Source: an uncultured Campylobacter sp. (GTDB taxonomy: Bacteria > Campylobacterota > Campylobacteria > Campylobacterales > Campylobacteraceae). Taken from it: a DNA stretch of 64,000 bases. Where the stretch lies: positions 1-64,000 of the forward strand of contig NZ_CALHGM010000007.1 of the NCBI RefSeq assembly GCF_938030145.1. Reading direction: 5' to 3'. Shown here one piece after another: positions 53,720 to 63,133 of the stretch. The number at the start of each line of letters is the position of its first letter. Position 1 is the stretch's first letter. Below the pieces are notes generated by a model. It was not told the DNA's origin. It searched no databases and saw nothing but the letters and a program-made list of their open reading frames with translations. Both the position numbers and the translations under genes were made by a program.

Positions 53720-55468
53720 ATGACAAAGATTGAAGAGCAGATCGTTGCGATTTTAATACGAAACAATATCCTTACTAGCACCGTTGTTCCGGAAATCAAG
53801 GACAAGATGGATATTGGCTTGACGCTAGGCGAGGTTTTAGTCGGAGATAACTATCTAAGCCAGGATGATTTTTGCTCGATTTTAGTTGAGTTATACAAGC
53901 GCCGTCAGATAGAATTTGACGATATAAGCGAAAAATTTTCGATGGATCCGAAGGAATTTTTGCAAATTCTAGCCAAGAAAATGAACCTGTCATATATGAA
54001 TTTAGATGATATCGATATAGACTTCAGGCTATCGGAACGCACTCCTACCGCACAGCTTAAAAGATACGGCGTGATACCTGTTAAAGCGGATGATCTGAAT
54101 ATTTACGTTGCTTTTTCTGATCCGTTTAATCTTGAGTCGCAAGATAAAGCGCAGGCTATGTTTAGCAAACAGCTGCTTAAAATCGTAGTAGCCGATCCAA
54201 ATCAGGTAAATAAATATCTATCTAAGCTTGAGCTTTCAGAGAGCATTAAAGGGCTCGTAGCGGAGATACGCAAAGAGCTTGCTAACACCGGCGGTAGCGG
54301 AAGCAGCGATGATACCTCAGCGATTTTAAAGCTCATTGAGATGATAATTAGTCAATCTATTAAGATGCGCGGTAGCGATATTCACATCGAGCCTACCGAG
54401 AATAACTGCGTCGTGCGTACGCGTATCGACGGAATGCTTGCTGAAATTTTTATCTTTGATAAGGATATCTATCCACCGCTAGTAAGCCGATTGAAGCTAC
54501 TTTCAAATATGGATATCGCCGAGCGTCGCAAGCCGCAAGACGGCAGGTTTAGTATGAAAATTTCAGGTCGCGAATACGACTTTCGTATTTCGACACTGCC
54601 TATCATCAATGGCGAATCTACCGTTATGCGTATCCTAGATAAATCCAAGGTTATCATAAGTCTGGAAAAGCTCGGTATGCACCCTGATAGCTTTAAGAAA
54701 TTTAATAACGCTATGAAGGCTCCATATGGTATTATCTTGGTTACCGGACCTACGGGAAGCGGTAAGTCTACGACGCTATATGCAGCGCTAAACGATATTA
54801 AAAATATCGATACTAAGGTTATTACCGTAGAAGATCCGGTAGAGTATCAAGTAAATTTAATCCAACAAGTCCAAGTTAACGAAAAAGCAGGTCTTACCTT
54901 TGCTTCAGCATTGCGCTCGATCTTAAGACAAGACCCTGACATCATAATGATCGGTGAGATCCGTGATCAAGAGACCCTTAGGATCGCGATCCAGGCTGCT
55001 CTTACTGGACACTTGGTTTTCTCGACCCTACACACCAACGACGCCGTTAGTGCGATCCCGCGAATAGTGGATATGGGTATAGAGGCCTACCTCATAAGTG
55101 GTGCGCTCATTGCAGTAGAGGCGCAGCGTCTCGTGCGAAAGCTTTGCCCGCACTGCAAGCAGCCTACGAATCTGCCTAAATCGATGCTTGATCAGCTGAA
55201 GGAATTTTTGCCTGAAAAATACACATTTTTCAAGGCTGTAGGTTGCGATCAATGCGGTCAGACGGGCTATATGGGGCGTGAGATGATTAGTGAAATTTTA
55301 CCTATTACCGATAAAATGCAGAGCTTGATCGCTAACGGCGGCTCAAAGGACGATATGAGGGTCTTGGCGAAGGAGGAGGGTTTTATAGATATGTTTGAAG
55401 ATGGTGTTATACGTGCTGCGCGCGGAGTAACTAGTATAGAAGAAATTTATAGGGTGGCTAAACAATGA
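53720..55468 (+). CDS. ctsE: Traffic ATPase of the transformation system (GspE/PilB family)
   Basis: 582 residues from the ATG at 53720; a GTG (53711) and TTG (53708) precede it in frame but lie in the previous gene. N-terminal MshEN domain (about 30-150), Walker A GPTGSGKST, Asp box, Walker B DPDIIMIGEIRD, His box TLHTNDA, and a tetracysteine zinc site CPHC...CDQC. Powers pseudopilus assembly. Confidence 0.92.
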   Translation: MTKIEEQIVAILIRNNILTSTVVPEIKDKMDIGLTLGEVLVGDNYLSQDDFCSILVELYKRRQIEFDDISEKFSMDPKEFLQILAKKMNLSYMNLDDIDIDFRLSERTPTAQLKRYGVIPVKADDLNIYVAFSDPFNLESQDKAQAMFSKQLLKIVVADPNQVNKYLSKLELSESIKGLVAEIRKELANTGGSGSSDDTSAILKLIEMIISQSIKMRGSDIHIEPTENNCVVRTRIDGMLAEIFIFDKDIYPPLVSRLKLLSNMDIAERRKPQDGRFSMKISGREYDFRISTLPIINGESTVMRILDKSKVIISLEKLGMHPDSFKKFNNAMKAPYGIILVTGPTGSGKSTTLYAALNDIKNIDTKVITVEDPVEYQVNLIQQVQVNEKAGLTFASALRSILRQDPDIIMIGEIRDQETLRIAIQAALTGHLVFSTLHTNDAVSAIPRIVDMGIEAYLISGALIAVEAQRLVRKLCPHCKQPTNLPKSMLDQLKEFLPEKYTFFKAVGCDQCGQTGYMGREMISEILPITDKMQSLIANGGSKDDMRVLAKEEGFIDMFEDGVIRAARGVTSIEEIYRVAKQ

Positions 55469-56709
55469 AAAAGCAATTAGAAGTTGAATACAACGCCAAG
55501 GGCGCAAGAAAGAAGATGTTTTTGCAAGCTAGCGATAAGGTGCAAGCAAACAACCTAATGAAGCAGCGCGTAGGCGGGACGATCGTAAAAAGAGGTGAAA
55601 CCCAGGTCGTAGCGAATACGGGCGGCGATTTTAAGGCGCAGGTTTCGCGCATGCTAGGTGGTAGCGGAAGAGTTAGAACGCTGCCGTTAGTAGCGTCGAT
55701 CCGTCAGCTTTCGGTTATGACAAATGCGGGAATTTCAATCCACGACTCGATCAAAGAGGTCGCAAGGGCGGCAGAGGATAAGACGCTAAAAGAGATTTTT
55801 AGTGCTATGAACGACGATCTTAACGCAGGTCTTAGCTTGACCGAATCTACGGAGAAATTTAGAGGACAGCTCGGTGATGTCGTCGTTGCGATGGTAAGTC
55901 TGGGCGAAGCAACCGGTAATATGGCAGAGTCTCTAGCCAAGCTTGCCGCTATGCTTCAAGAGCTTTGGGAAAACCAGCGTAAATTTAAAAAGGCGATGCG
56001 TTATCCGATGATCCTTATGATCGTTATGGCAATTGCGTTTTCGGTTTTGATGATGTATGTCGTGCCGAAATTCCGCGAGATTTTTGAGGATTTGGGCGCG
56101 GATTTGCCACTACCTACTAGAATTCTACTTGGTATCGAAAGCACTCTTAATAATTATGGAATTTTTGTTTTAGCGGGCATTATAGGCACTATCATAGCTC
56201 TTAGATGGGCATATCGCAATAACCCTGAGTTTAAAAAGGGCTTTGACAAGACGATTTTAAAGGTCTATCTATTCGGTAAGATCATATTTTTCTCGACGAT
56301 GTCGCGATTTATGCTTATTTTTACAGAGCTTGTGCGAGCGGGTATTCCTATCGCAGATGCACTAGATACATCTGTTTTAATGGTGGATAATCATACTTTA
56401 AAAGAGAAGCTCTCTACCGTTAAAATCGCCGTGCAGCAGGGCGTGAGCCTAACCGAGGCGTTTAACAATACAGGGCTTTATGAGAGTATGCTTATTCAGA
56501 TGATCAGCGCGGGCGAGCAGGCCGGTAACCTCGATAAGATGCTCGGCAACGTCACTGACTATTACAAAGAGAAATTCGACGATATTATCGATAATATCTC
56601 AAGCTACGTAGAGCCGATCATGCTATTTTTTATGGCGGGCATGGTTCTTCTTTTGGCTCTGGGTATCTTCATGCCTATGTGGGATCTGGGCAAAGCCGTC
56701 AAAAACTAA
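55465..56709 (+). CDS. ctsF: Inner-membrane platform protein of the transformation system (GspF/PilC family)
   Basis: 414 residues. Two GspF domains (about 75-195 and 280-400) and three membrane helices. LPLVASIRQLSVMTNAGISI and MVSLGEATGNMAESLAKLA are typical, as is the second repeat ISAGEQAGNLDKML. ATG overlaps ctsE stop. Last gene of the cluster; no pseudopilins or prepilin peptidase are in this window. Confidence 0.93.
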   Translation: MKKQLEVEYNAKGARKKMFLQASDKVQANNLMKQRVGGTIVKRGETQVVANTGGDFKAQVSRMLGGSGRVRTLPLVASIRQLSVMTNAGISIHDSIKEVARAAEDKTLKEIFSAMNDDLNAGLSLTESTEKFRGQLGDVVVAMVSLGEATGNMAESLAKLAAMLQELWENQRKFKKAMRYPMILMIVMAIAFSVLMMYVVPKFREIFEDLGADLPLPTRILLGIESTLNNYGIFVLAGIIGTIIALRWAYRNNPEFKKGFDKTILKVYLFGKIIFFSTMSRFMLIFTELVRAGIPIADALDTSVLMVDNHTLKEKLSTVKIAVQQGVSLTEAFNNTGLYESMLIQMISAGEQAGNLDKMLGNVTDYYKEKFDDIIDNISSYVEPIMLFFMAGMVLLLALGIFMPMWDLGKAVKN

Positions 56710-56716
56710 CCCCTTT

Positions 56717-56748
56717 AATTCCGCGCCTGCGAGGGCGCGGAATTTTAT
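56717..56748 (+). terminator. Terminator after ctsF
   Basis: Perfect 11-bp stem AATTCCGCGCC / GGCGCGGAATT with loop TGCGAG, followed by TTAT. Confidence 0.85.
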
Positions 56749-56829
56749 CAAAGCATTAAAATTTCATCCTTCAAATAAAATTTTAACCTTCGTTTGGCTA
56801 AAATACCGCTTTAAATTTAAGGATCAATC

Positions 56830-59112
56830 ATAGTTAAAGAAGTATATTTTATCGTCATATCGGCTATCATAATATTTTTTGGGCTTGCCACTATCGCGCC
56901 CGATTCCGCGCTTGTAGGCAGTGCAGGCAATGCCATCCGCTCGTTTAATACTCAGCTATTCGGCTATTTTGCATACATCTATCCGCTATTTTTGCTCGCC
57001 TTAGCATACGTAGCCTATAAGCATTTTCGCGGTTTTGACTTTAGATTTTTTGAGTTTAGCATCGGCGCGATTTTGCTGTTTTTTACCATTTTGATGGTGC
57101 AGTCGAGTCTCTTTGGTGCTAGCGGCGGAGCAGTCGGCAGCTTTGCAGTGGATGGGCTTAGGCGAATGATCGGAAGCGTCGGCGTGTGGATTTTTAATAT
57201 TACGATTTTTGTGCTTTCGCTAGTGCTTATATTTGAAGATCGCTTTACCGACATCATCAAAAACTGCTTTATTGGCTCAAGATATGAAAGCTCGCAGGAT
57301 GAAATTGGGAATGATTTTGCTAGCGACGCGGATGCAGCACAAAGGGGCGGGCTCGCAAGGCATTCGTCTGCGCAAGGATTGAGAGGTGCAGAAAATTTTA
57401 ACGCTTCGAATGACACTTTGAGCACAGAGGACAATTCGGCGAAACAGGGTAATTTTGCGGAGCAGGGCGCAAGCGGACGCGGTTTTGAAAGCGGGCAAAA
57501 TTTACAAAATTTAAACGATACTCGCGAGCCTGAAAATGAGCAGAATTTCGGTGACGCGCATGGTCTGCAGGCTTCCGCTGAACGCGAGCTTAAAATGCCG
57601 CAAAAGGGAAAGCCGAGCAGACTAAAAAGGGTCGAGCGCCTAAGCGAGGTCGCCGAAAATAAAAGGCTTTTGGATCAGCTCGACAAGGGCAGGGTGGCTA
57701 AGCCCAAGGATTTTAAGCTGCCGCCGCTTGATTTTTTAAACCTGCCGCCGAAAAAGAAAAGTAGCATCGACGAGAGCGAGATCGATCGTAAAATTTATGA
57801 CCTGCTCGATAAACTGCGTAAATTCAAGATCGACGGCGACGTGGTGCGGACCTACTCAGGTCCGGTCGTTACGACATTTGAGTTTCGCCCTGCCGCGCAC
57901 ATTAAGGTAAGTAAAATTCTAACGCTGCAAGACGATCTTGCGATGGCTCTTAGGGCGCAGACCATTCGCATCCAGGCGCCGGTTCCTGGCAAAGATGTCG
58001 TAGGCATCGAGATTCCGAATCAAAATATCGATACGATCTATCTGCGTGAAATTTTAGAAAGCGACGTGTTTAAAAGCGCCTCCAGTCCGCTTACCATCGT
58101 GCTTGGCAAGGACATCGTGGGGCAGCCTTTCGTCACCGATCTTAAAAAGCTGCCGCACCTTCTCATTGCAGGCACCACCGGAAGCGGCAAGAGCGTGGGC
58201 ATCAACGCTATGCTGCTTAGCCTTTTGTATCGCAACTCGCCCAAGAGCCTGCGGCTTATAATGATCGATCCGAAGATGCTTGAGTTTAGCATCTACAACG
58301 ACATCCCACACCTGCTAACGCCCGTAATCACGCAGCCTAAGCAGGCGATCATCGCGCTAAGTAATCTCGTTTCAGAGATGGAGCAGCGCTACTCGCTCAT
58401 GGCACAAAACAGGACGAAAAACATCGACAACTACAACGAAAAGATGATGCGCGAGGGCGGCGAAATTTTGCCTTACATCGTCGTTATAATCGACGAGCTC
58501 GCGGATCTGATGATGACGAGCGGCAAGGACGTGGAGCACTACATCGCGCGTCTGGCGCAGATGGCGCGCGCCAGCGGCATCCATCTCATCGTAGCGACGC
58601 AGCGCCCTAGTGTGGATGTCGTCACGGGGCTGATAAAGGCGAATTTGCCTAGCCGCATCAGCTTCCGAGTGGGTTCGAAGGTCGATAGCAAGGTGATTTT
58701 AGATCAAATGGGCGCGGACAGCCTGCTTGGGCGGGGCGATATGCTCTTTACGCCGCCTACCGCGCCGGGCCTCATCCGCCTGCACGCACCGTTTACGACC
58801 GAGGATGAGATCAACAAGATCACAGAATTTTTAAAGGCGCAAGAAAGCGTCGTTTATGACGAGCGATTTTTGATCGAAAACGAGGGCGCCAAGCAAGAAG
58901 GCGGCATAATCAATCCGCAAAATATCGTGCTTGACGAGCTTTACGACGAGGCTAAGGCGATCGTTTTGGAGGAGGAGAAGACCTCGATCAGCTACCTGCA
59001 GCGCCGCTTACGTATCGGATACAACCGCGCCGCGACGATCATCGAGCAGCTCGAACAGATGGGCGTTTTAAGCGAGATCAACGCTAAAGGTCAGCGCGAT
59101 ATAATCAAGTAA
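56830..59112 (+). CDS. ftsK: DNA translocase FtsK, apparent ATA start codon
   Basis: 760 residues if read from ATA at 56830. The frame is open upstream of the first standard start (TTG at 56992) and encodes a clean first membrane helix (KEVYFIVISAIIIFFGLA). A perfect ribosome site AAGGA (56819-56823) sits 6 nt before the ATA, where ATG is expected. Four membrane helices (about 1-140), a low-complexity linker (150-300), RecA-like motor with Walker A GTTGSGKSV (about 448-456) and DELADLMM, then C-terminal gamma winged helix (SISYLQRRLRIGYNRAA). Moves DNA at the division septum and activates XerH/dif resolution. Confidence 0.93.
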   Translation: MVKEVYFIVISAIIIFFGLATIAPDSALVGSAGNAIRSFNTQLFGYFAYIYPLFLLALAYVAYKHFRGFDFRFFEFSIGAILLFFTILMVQSSLFGASGGAVGSFAVDGLRRMIGSVGVWIFNITIFVLSLVLIFEDRFTDIIKNCFIGSRYESSQDEIGNDFASDADAAQRGGLARHSSAQGLRGAENFNASNDTLSTEDNSAKQGNFAEQGASGRGFESGQNLQNLNDTREPENEQNFGDAHGLQASAERELKMPQKGKPSRLKRVERLSEVAENKRLLDQLDKGRVAKPKDFKLPPLDFLNLPPKKKSSIDESEIDRKIYDLLDKLRKFKIDGDVVRTYSGPVVTTFEFRPAAHIKVSKILTLQDDLAMALRAQTIRIQAPVPGKDVVGIEIPNQNIDTIYLREILESDVFKSASSPLTIVLGKDIVGQPFVTDLKKLPHLLIAGTTGSGKSVGINAMLLSLLYRNSPKSLRLIMIDPKMLEFSIYNDIPHLLTPVITQPKQAIIALSNLVSEMEQRYSLMAQNRTKNIDNYNEKMMREGGEILPYIVVIIDELADLMMTSGKDVEHYIARLAQMARASGIHLIVATQRPSVDVVTGLIKANLPSRISFRVGSKVDSKVILDQMGADSLLGRGDMLFTPPTAPGLIRLHAPFTTEDEINKITEFLKAQESVVYDERFLIENEGAKQEGGIINPQNIVLDELYDEAKAIVLEEEKTSISYLQRRLRIGYNRAATIIEQLEQMGVLSEINAKGQRDIIK

Positions 59113-60592
59113 GCTTTAAAATTTCGATGAAATTTAAGCGGCGAAATTTTGAAATTTATTGGATTTATAGGTGCCAGAATTTTTAAAATTTAATCGATCT
59201 GCGTCGGTAAAATTTTTAAATTTATTGGATTTGAAGTGGTGGAATTTTAAAATTTTTTTGATCTGCATAGCGGATTTTAAATTTTAAAATTTGCGCGTTC
59301 CGCAGCTCGCGCTTGTGCCTCTGTGGCTATGACAAGGCGGACGGTTTATACGGGATGCGCGGATGCGATCGAAGCCTCTTGCAGCGCGGGAGGCGTTTTA
59401 AAAGTAGTGCTCGGTGGGTATGAACAGCGCGTTTTGCAGCTTGCGTTTACGGCGTGCGCGCTGTCTAAATTTTATAAGGCGCAAGTTAATGTGCGCTGTG
59501 CTCTTGGCGCTAAATTTGAACTGCGGAATTTTAAAACGCAAGTAAGCATAAATAGGGCAGGCTTTAAAATTTAAAAATTGAGCGCTAAAAATTTTGCGAT
59601 TTTAAATTTTATAAATTTACAAAGGTCGGCAGAATTTAAAATTTCAAAATTTCGCTCCTTTTGGGCTTTAGAATTTTGAAATTTTAAATTTACCGCAGCG
59701 AACCTGAATTTTAAATCGCGCCTTGCCGGTATGAAGCATTCGAAGTTGCGCGAGCGGGAGAAGCTACCGGAGGTCTAGCTTGCGTCGAGCGAGTACATGA
59801 GTGAAAAGTTCGCCGCACGCTGAAGGGCTGGTAGCGAAGTATTGCGGTCGTTCGTAGCGGCTAATTTGCAGTGCGAGCACCCATGGCACACGCCAAAAAC
59901 CGATGGATCGTGGACGGCACGACAAAGCTGTTTGGTGCGTGGTGTTTTGTGCCGGCATGTTTCGTAGTGCAGTTGCATTTGCGGTATAAACGTACTTTGC
60001 AGCGAAGTCATATTTTGCAGTGCGGCTGTATTGTAAGATGCGGCGCGTTTTACATCGCCCGCGCACTAAAAATTGATCGGCACGCGAGCGTGTTTGTGAT
60101 GATGTTGTGGCGTAAAATTTTGCAGCTACCGCGCGCTACTCGTGTGCGATTTTGCACGGTTGCGGTTTGCGACCGTGCTATCGTGTGCCAGAGTAAAATG
60201 CACCCGCCTGTGTATTAAAAGATAGTGCGAGGTTGCGCTCTACGGCGCGGCAGCGTGCGTCGAAAGTCGTCGCGGCGCGCTAGAAGAAATAGAATGTGTG
60301 CAATGCACGCTTGCGGGATAACGCAAGATTATACTTGTTGTGGCGTGCTATCCCGCACCGCATGCCGCAAAGCCGCCTTATGTGCGAAAAATAGAATGTG
60401 CGCCGTGCGCCAAAGATGCACGATCGTGCTGCGTGCCAAAAGACAATATGTGGTCGTGCCGTACGCTTTTTAAAAGGCGGTGCCACGATCGGCGCCGTGC
60501 GGCACGGGCGCGATGCGAGGTTTGAGCTCGCGCGGCAGACGAAGCGTGCACGGCGCACATAAATGCGAATAAATTTTAAAACGGAGAGATGA
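59113..60592. other. 1.5-kb region without genes between ftsK and ftsW
   Basis: No frame here has the composition of a real gene. The left part is AT-rich with degenerate tandem repeats; the right part (59700-60560) is GC-richer and full of TGCG/GTGC words. It may be remains of a decayed gene or a recombination footprint. Confidence 0.6.
59152..59283. repeat. Degenerate 66-bp tandem repeat
   Basis: AAATTTATTGGATTT starts at 59152 and again at 59218. Each is followed in order by GGTG/TGGTG, GAATTTT(T)AAAATTT and GATCTGC-GC. Two imperfect copies. Confidence 0.55.
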
Positions 60593-61753
60593 TTGAGAAC
60601 CGATAAATGGCTATATTACTTCACCTGCGCGCTCATTACGATCGGCATGATATTTTCGCTGTCGTTGAGCTCATATACGGTGCTTCTGCTGGGTGCTACG
60701 CCACTGCATTTTTTTTATCGTCAGTGCGCGGTAGGGATCGCGTGCATCGCGGTGATGTGGATCGTCTCGCGCGCCGATCCCGATAAATGCCTAACGCCGG
60801 TGTGCATGTCGCTTTTTGCGATCATGGGGATTTTGATGCTCGCGATGGGCTTTTTGCCCAAGTCCTTGGTCGCCGACGTCAACGGCGCGGCGCGCTGGAT
60901 CAGGCTGCCGTTTTTTAACCTCGCGCCGGTGGAATTTTTCAAGGTGGGCTTCATCTACTTTTTGGCGTGGAGCTTCTCGCGCAAACTCGATCACTCCAAA
61001 AAAAGCATCGGGCGCGAGATCGCGACGCTGCTTCCTTACGTAGCGCTTTTCGGCTTTGTCGTAATCCTGGTCGCCATCGTGCAAAACGATCTAGGGCAGG
61101 TCGCGGTACTGGGGCTTACGATGATTTTTATGTCGCTTTTCGCGGGTACGAGCTTCAAGCTCATCGGCTTTAGCTTTATGGGGATTTTGGGACTTGCTTA
61201 CGTTTTTATCGTCACGAGCGCGCACAGGGTCGATCGCGTGCGCTCGTGGTGGGGCGGCGTGCAGGATTTCGTGCTGTCGTTTATGTCGCCCGAAACAGCT
61301 GCAGGGCTGCGTATAGAGGACGCTAGCGCGCCGTATCAGGTCGGACACTCGCTAAATGCGATAAACAACGGCGAGTTTTTCGGGCAGGGGCTTGGGCTTG
61401 GAAGTTTTAAGCTAGGCTATCTGAGCGAGGTGCATACCGACTTCGTGCTCGCAGGCATCGCCGAGGAGTGGGGATTTATCGGGATTTTGCTCATCGTGGC
61501 GCTATTTTATGCGATGCTATTTCGCATCTTTCAGACCGCGAGCAAGTCGCCGAGTAACGTAAATTTCCTCTTTTGCCTGGGTATCGGCTTTATGTTTTTC
61601 TTTTCGTTTATCATCAACTCCTACGGCATTACATCGATCTCGCCGGTTAAGGGTATCGCCGTGCCGTTTCTAAGCTACGGCGGCAGCCACCTGCTCGCGG
61701 CGTCGTTTGCGGTGGGGCTCGTTTTGATGGCGTCGAAAAGAGCAAAATTTTAA
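60593..61753 (+). CDS. ftsW: Septal peptidoglycan polymerase FtsW (SEDS family)
   Basis: 386 residues, ten membrane helices. SEDS motifs are present: NGAARWIRL, QNDLGQ, GQGLGLGSFKLGYLSEVHTDFVLAGIAEEWGF and PFLSYGG. Position beside murG supports FtsW rather than RodA. TTG start at 60593 with GGAG upstream; a 5-codon ATG frame (MIENR) starts 4 nt earlier in another frame and overlaps it. Confidence 0.93.
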   Translation: MRTDKWLYYFTCALITIGMIFSLSLSSYTVLLLGATPLHFFYRQCAVGIACIAVMWIVSRADPDKCLTPVCMSLFAIMGILMLAMGFLPKSLVADVNGAARWIRLPFFNLAPVEFFKVGFIYFLAWSFSRKLDHSKKSIGREIATLLPYVALFGFVVILVAIVQNDLGQVAVLGLTMIFMSLFAGTSFKLIGFSFMGILGLAYVFIVTSAHRVDRVRSWWGGVQDFVLSFMSPETAAGLRIEDASAPYQVGHSLNAINNGEFFGQGLGLGSFKLGYLSEVHTDFVLAGIAEEWGFIGILLIVALFYAMLFRIFQTASKSPSNVNFLFCLGIGFMFFFSFIINSYGITSISPVKGIAVPFLSYGGSHLLAASFAVGLVLMASKRAKF

Positions 61754-61889
61754 AGCTTCTGCGGGCTTTGGGCGAGCGCTGTTTAAATTTAGGCGTAAAT
61801 TTAGAGCCGAATTTTGCGCTTAAAATTTTAAGCGAAGCGCGCCGAGACTCAAATTTAAGCGCAAAATTTTATAAATTTAAAGGAAAAGT

Positions 61890-62903
61890 ATGGTCATAGC
61901 AATCAGCGGCGGCGGCACCGGCGGGCATCTGATAATCGCTAAAAATTTAGCCGCTCATCTTGCGAAGCAGGGTATCAGGGCGATCTTTATCGGCTCAAAC
62001 CGCGGGCAGGATCGCGCGTGGTTTGAAAATAGCGAGCTTTTCGCGCATACCTATTTTTTGCAAAGCTCGGGCGTCGTCGATAAAAAGGGCTTTGCCAAGC
62101 TAGCCTCGCTGCTAAATATCCTGCGCCTCTCGCTTGCGGCGCGTAAAATTTTAAAGCAAAACGGCGTCCGCGCGCTCATCAGCGTGGGCGGATACAGCTC
62201 GGCGCCCGCATCCATCGCGGCGATCCTTTCTCGCGTGCCGTTTTTTATCCACGAGCAAAATGCTGTTTGCGGGAGGCTCAACCGCCTGCTAAGGCCCTTT
62301 GCGCGCGCGTTTTACAGCTCCTATGAAAAGCCCGCGTTCGCCTATCCGATCGCAGAGCATTTTTTCGAGACGGCGTGGCCGCGCACGACGCTTAATACGG
62401 TCATCTTTTTGGGCGGCTCGCAGGGAGCAAGCTTTATCAACTCGCTTGCCGTGGAGCTTGCGCCTAAGCTTTTGGGCCTCGGCTACGGCGTTATCCATCA
62501 GTGCGGCGAGCGCGAGTTTGAGCGCATCTCGCAGATCTACGCACAGCAGGGTCTGGATGTACAGCTCGTGGGCTTTTGCAAAAATATGCACGAGCTCATC
62601 GCAAGCGCCGATCTTTGCGTCGGGCGCAGCGGCGCTAGTACGCTGTGGGAGCTCTGCGCAAATGGCCTGCCCGCGATATTCGTACCGTTTCCATTCGCGG
62701 CGGCGGATCATCAGTTTTATAACGCGAAATTTCTTAAAGAGCGCGGACTTTGCGAAATCGTGCGTCAGCAGGACGCAAGCGGCGAGCGGATCTTGGGCTT
62801 GATTGAGAGCTTCGACGTGGCACGAGCGAGCAAAGGACTGCTTGAGCTAGCTGATAAAAACGGCGCGCAAGCGATAATCGACGACGTAATGAGTAAAATT
62901 TAA
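61890..62903 (+). CDS. murG: UDP-GlcNAc transferase MurG (lipid II synthesis)
   Basis: 337 residues, GT-B glycosyltransferase. GGGTGGH (8-14) near the start, HEQNAVCGRLNR, FLGGSQGA, GRSGASTLWE and FPFAAADHQFYNA (donor-site) are all present. Adds GlcNAc to lipid I at the inner membrane. AAAGGAAA before the ATG. Neighbour of ftsW, as in C. jejuni (Cj1038-Cj1039 from memory). Confidence 0.95.
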   Translation: MVIAISGGGTGGHLIIAKNLAAHLAKQGIRAIFIGSNRGQDRAWFENSELFAHTYFLQSSGVVDKKGFAKLASLLNILRLSLAARKILKQNGVRALISVGGYSSAPASIAAILSRVPFFIHEQNAVCGRLNRLLRPFARAFYSSYEKPAFAYPIAEHFFETAWPRTTLNTVIFLGGSQGASFINSLAVELAPKLLGLGYGVIHQCGEREFERISQIYAQQGLDVQLVGFCKNMHELIASADLCVGRSGASTLWELCANGLPAIFVPFPFAAADHQFYNAKFLKERGLCEIVRQQDASGERILGLIESFDVARASKGLLELADKNGAQAIIDDVMSKI

Positions 62904-63133
62904 AAGGGCGCGGATAGCATGAGTTTGCGTAAATTTAAGGCGATCTCTGCGCGAGGCTTTAAATTTATTAAACCGATTAAATTTTGCTTTTTATGTTTGT
63001 CTAAATTTGACGCGGCGCTTCGGTTTGAATAAAAATTTGAAATTTGTATGCTTGCCGAACAAAGGACATCTTTTGATTTGCGCAAATTTAAGCTTGCAAA
63101 CGAAGCCGCGCAAAAGTGCATTGAGTCGTAAAA

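Noticed and set aside
59323..60560. Frames of 60-115 codons on both strands
   Set aside because: They overlap each other in many frames, are Arg/Cys/Ala-rich as expected from GC-rich non-coding DNA, and show no domain or ribosome site.
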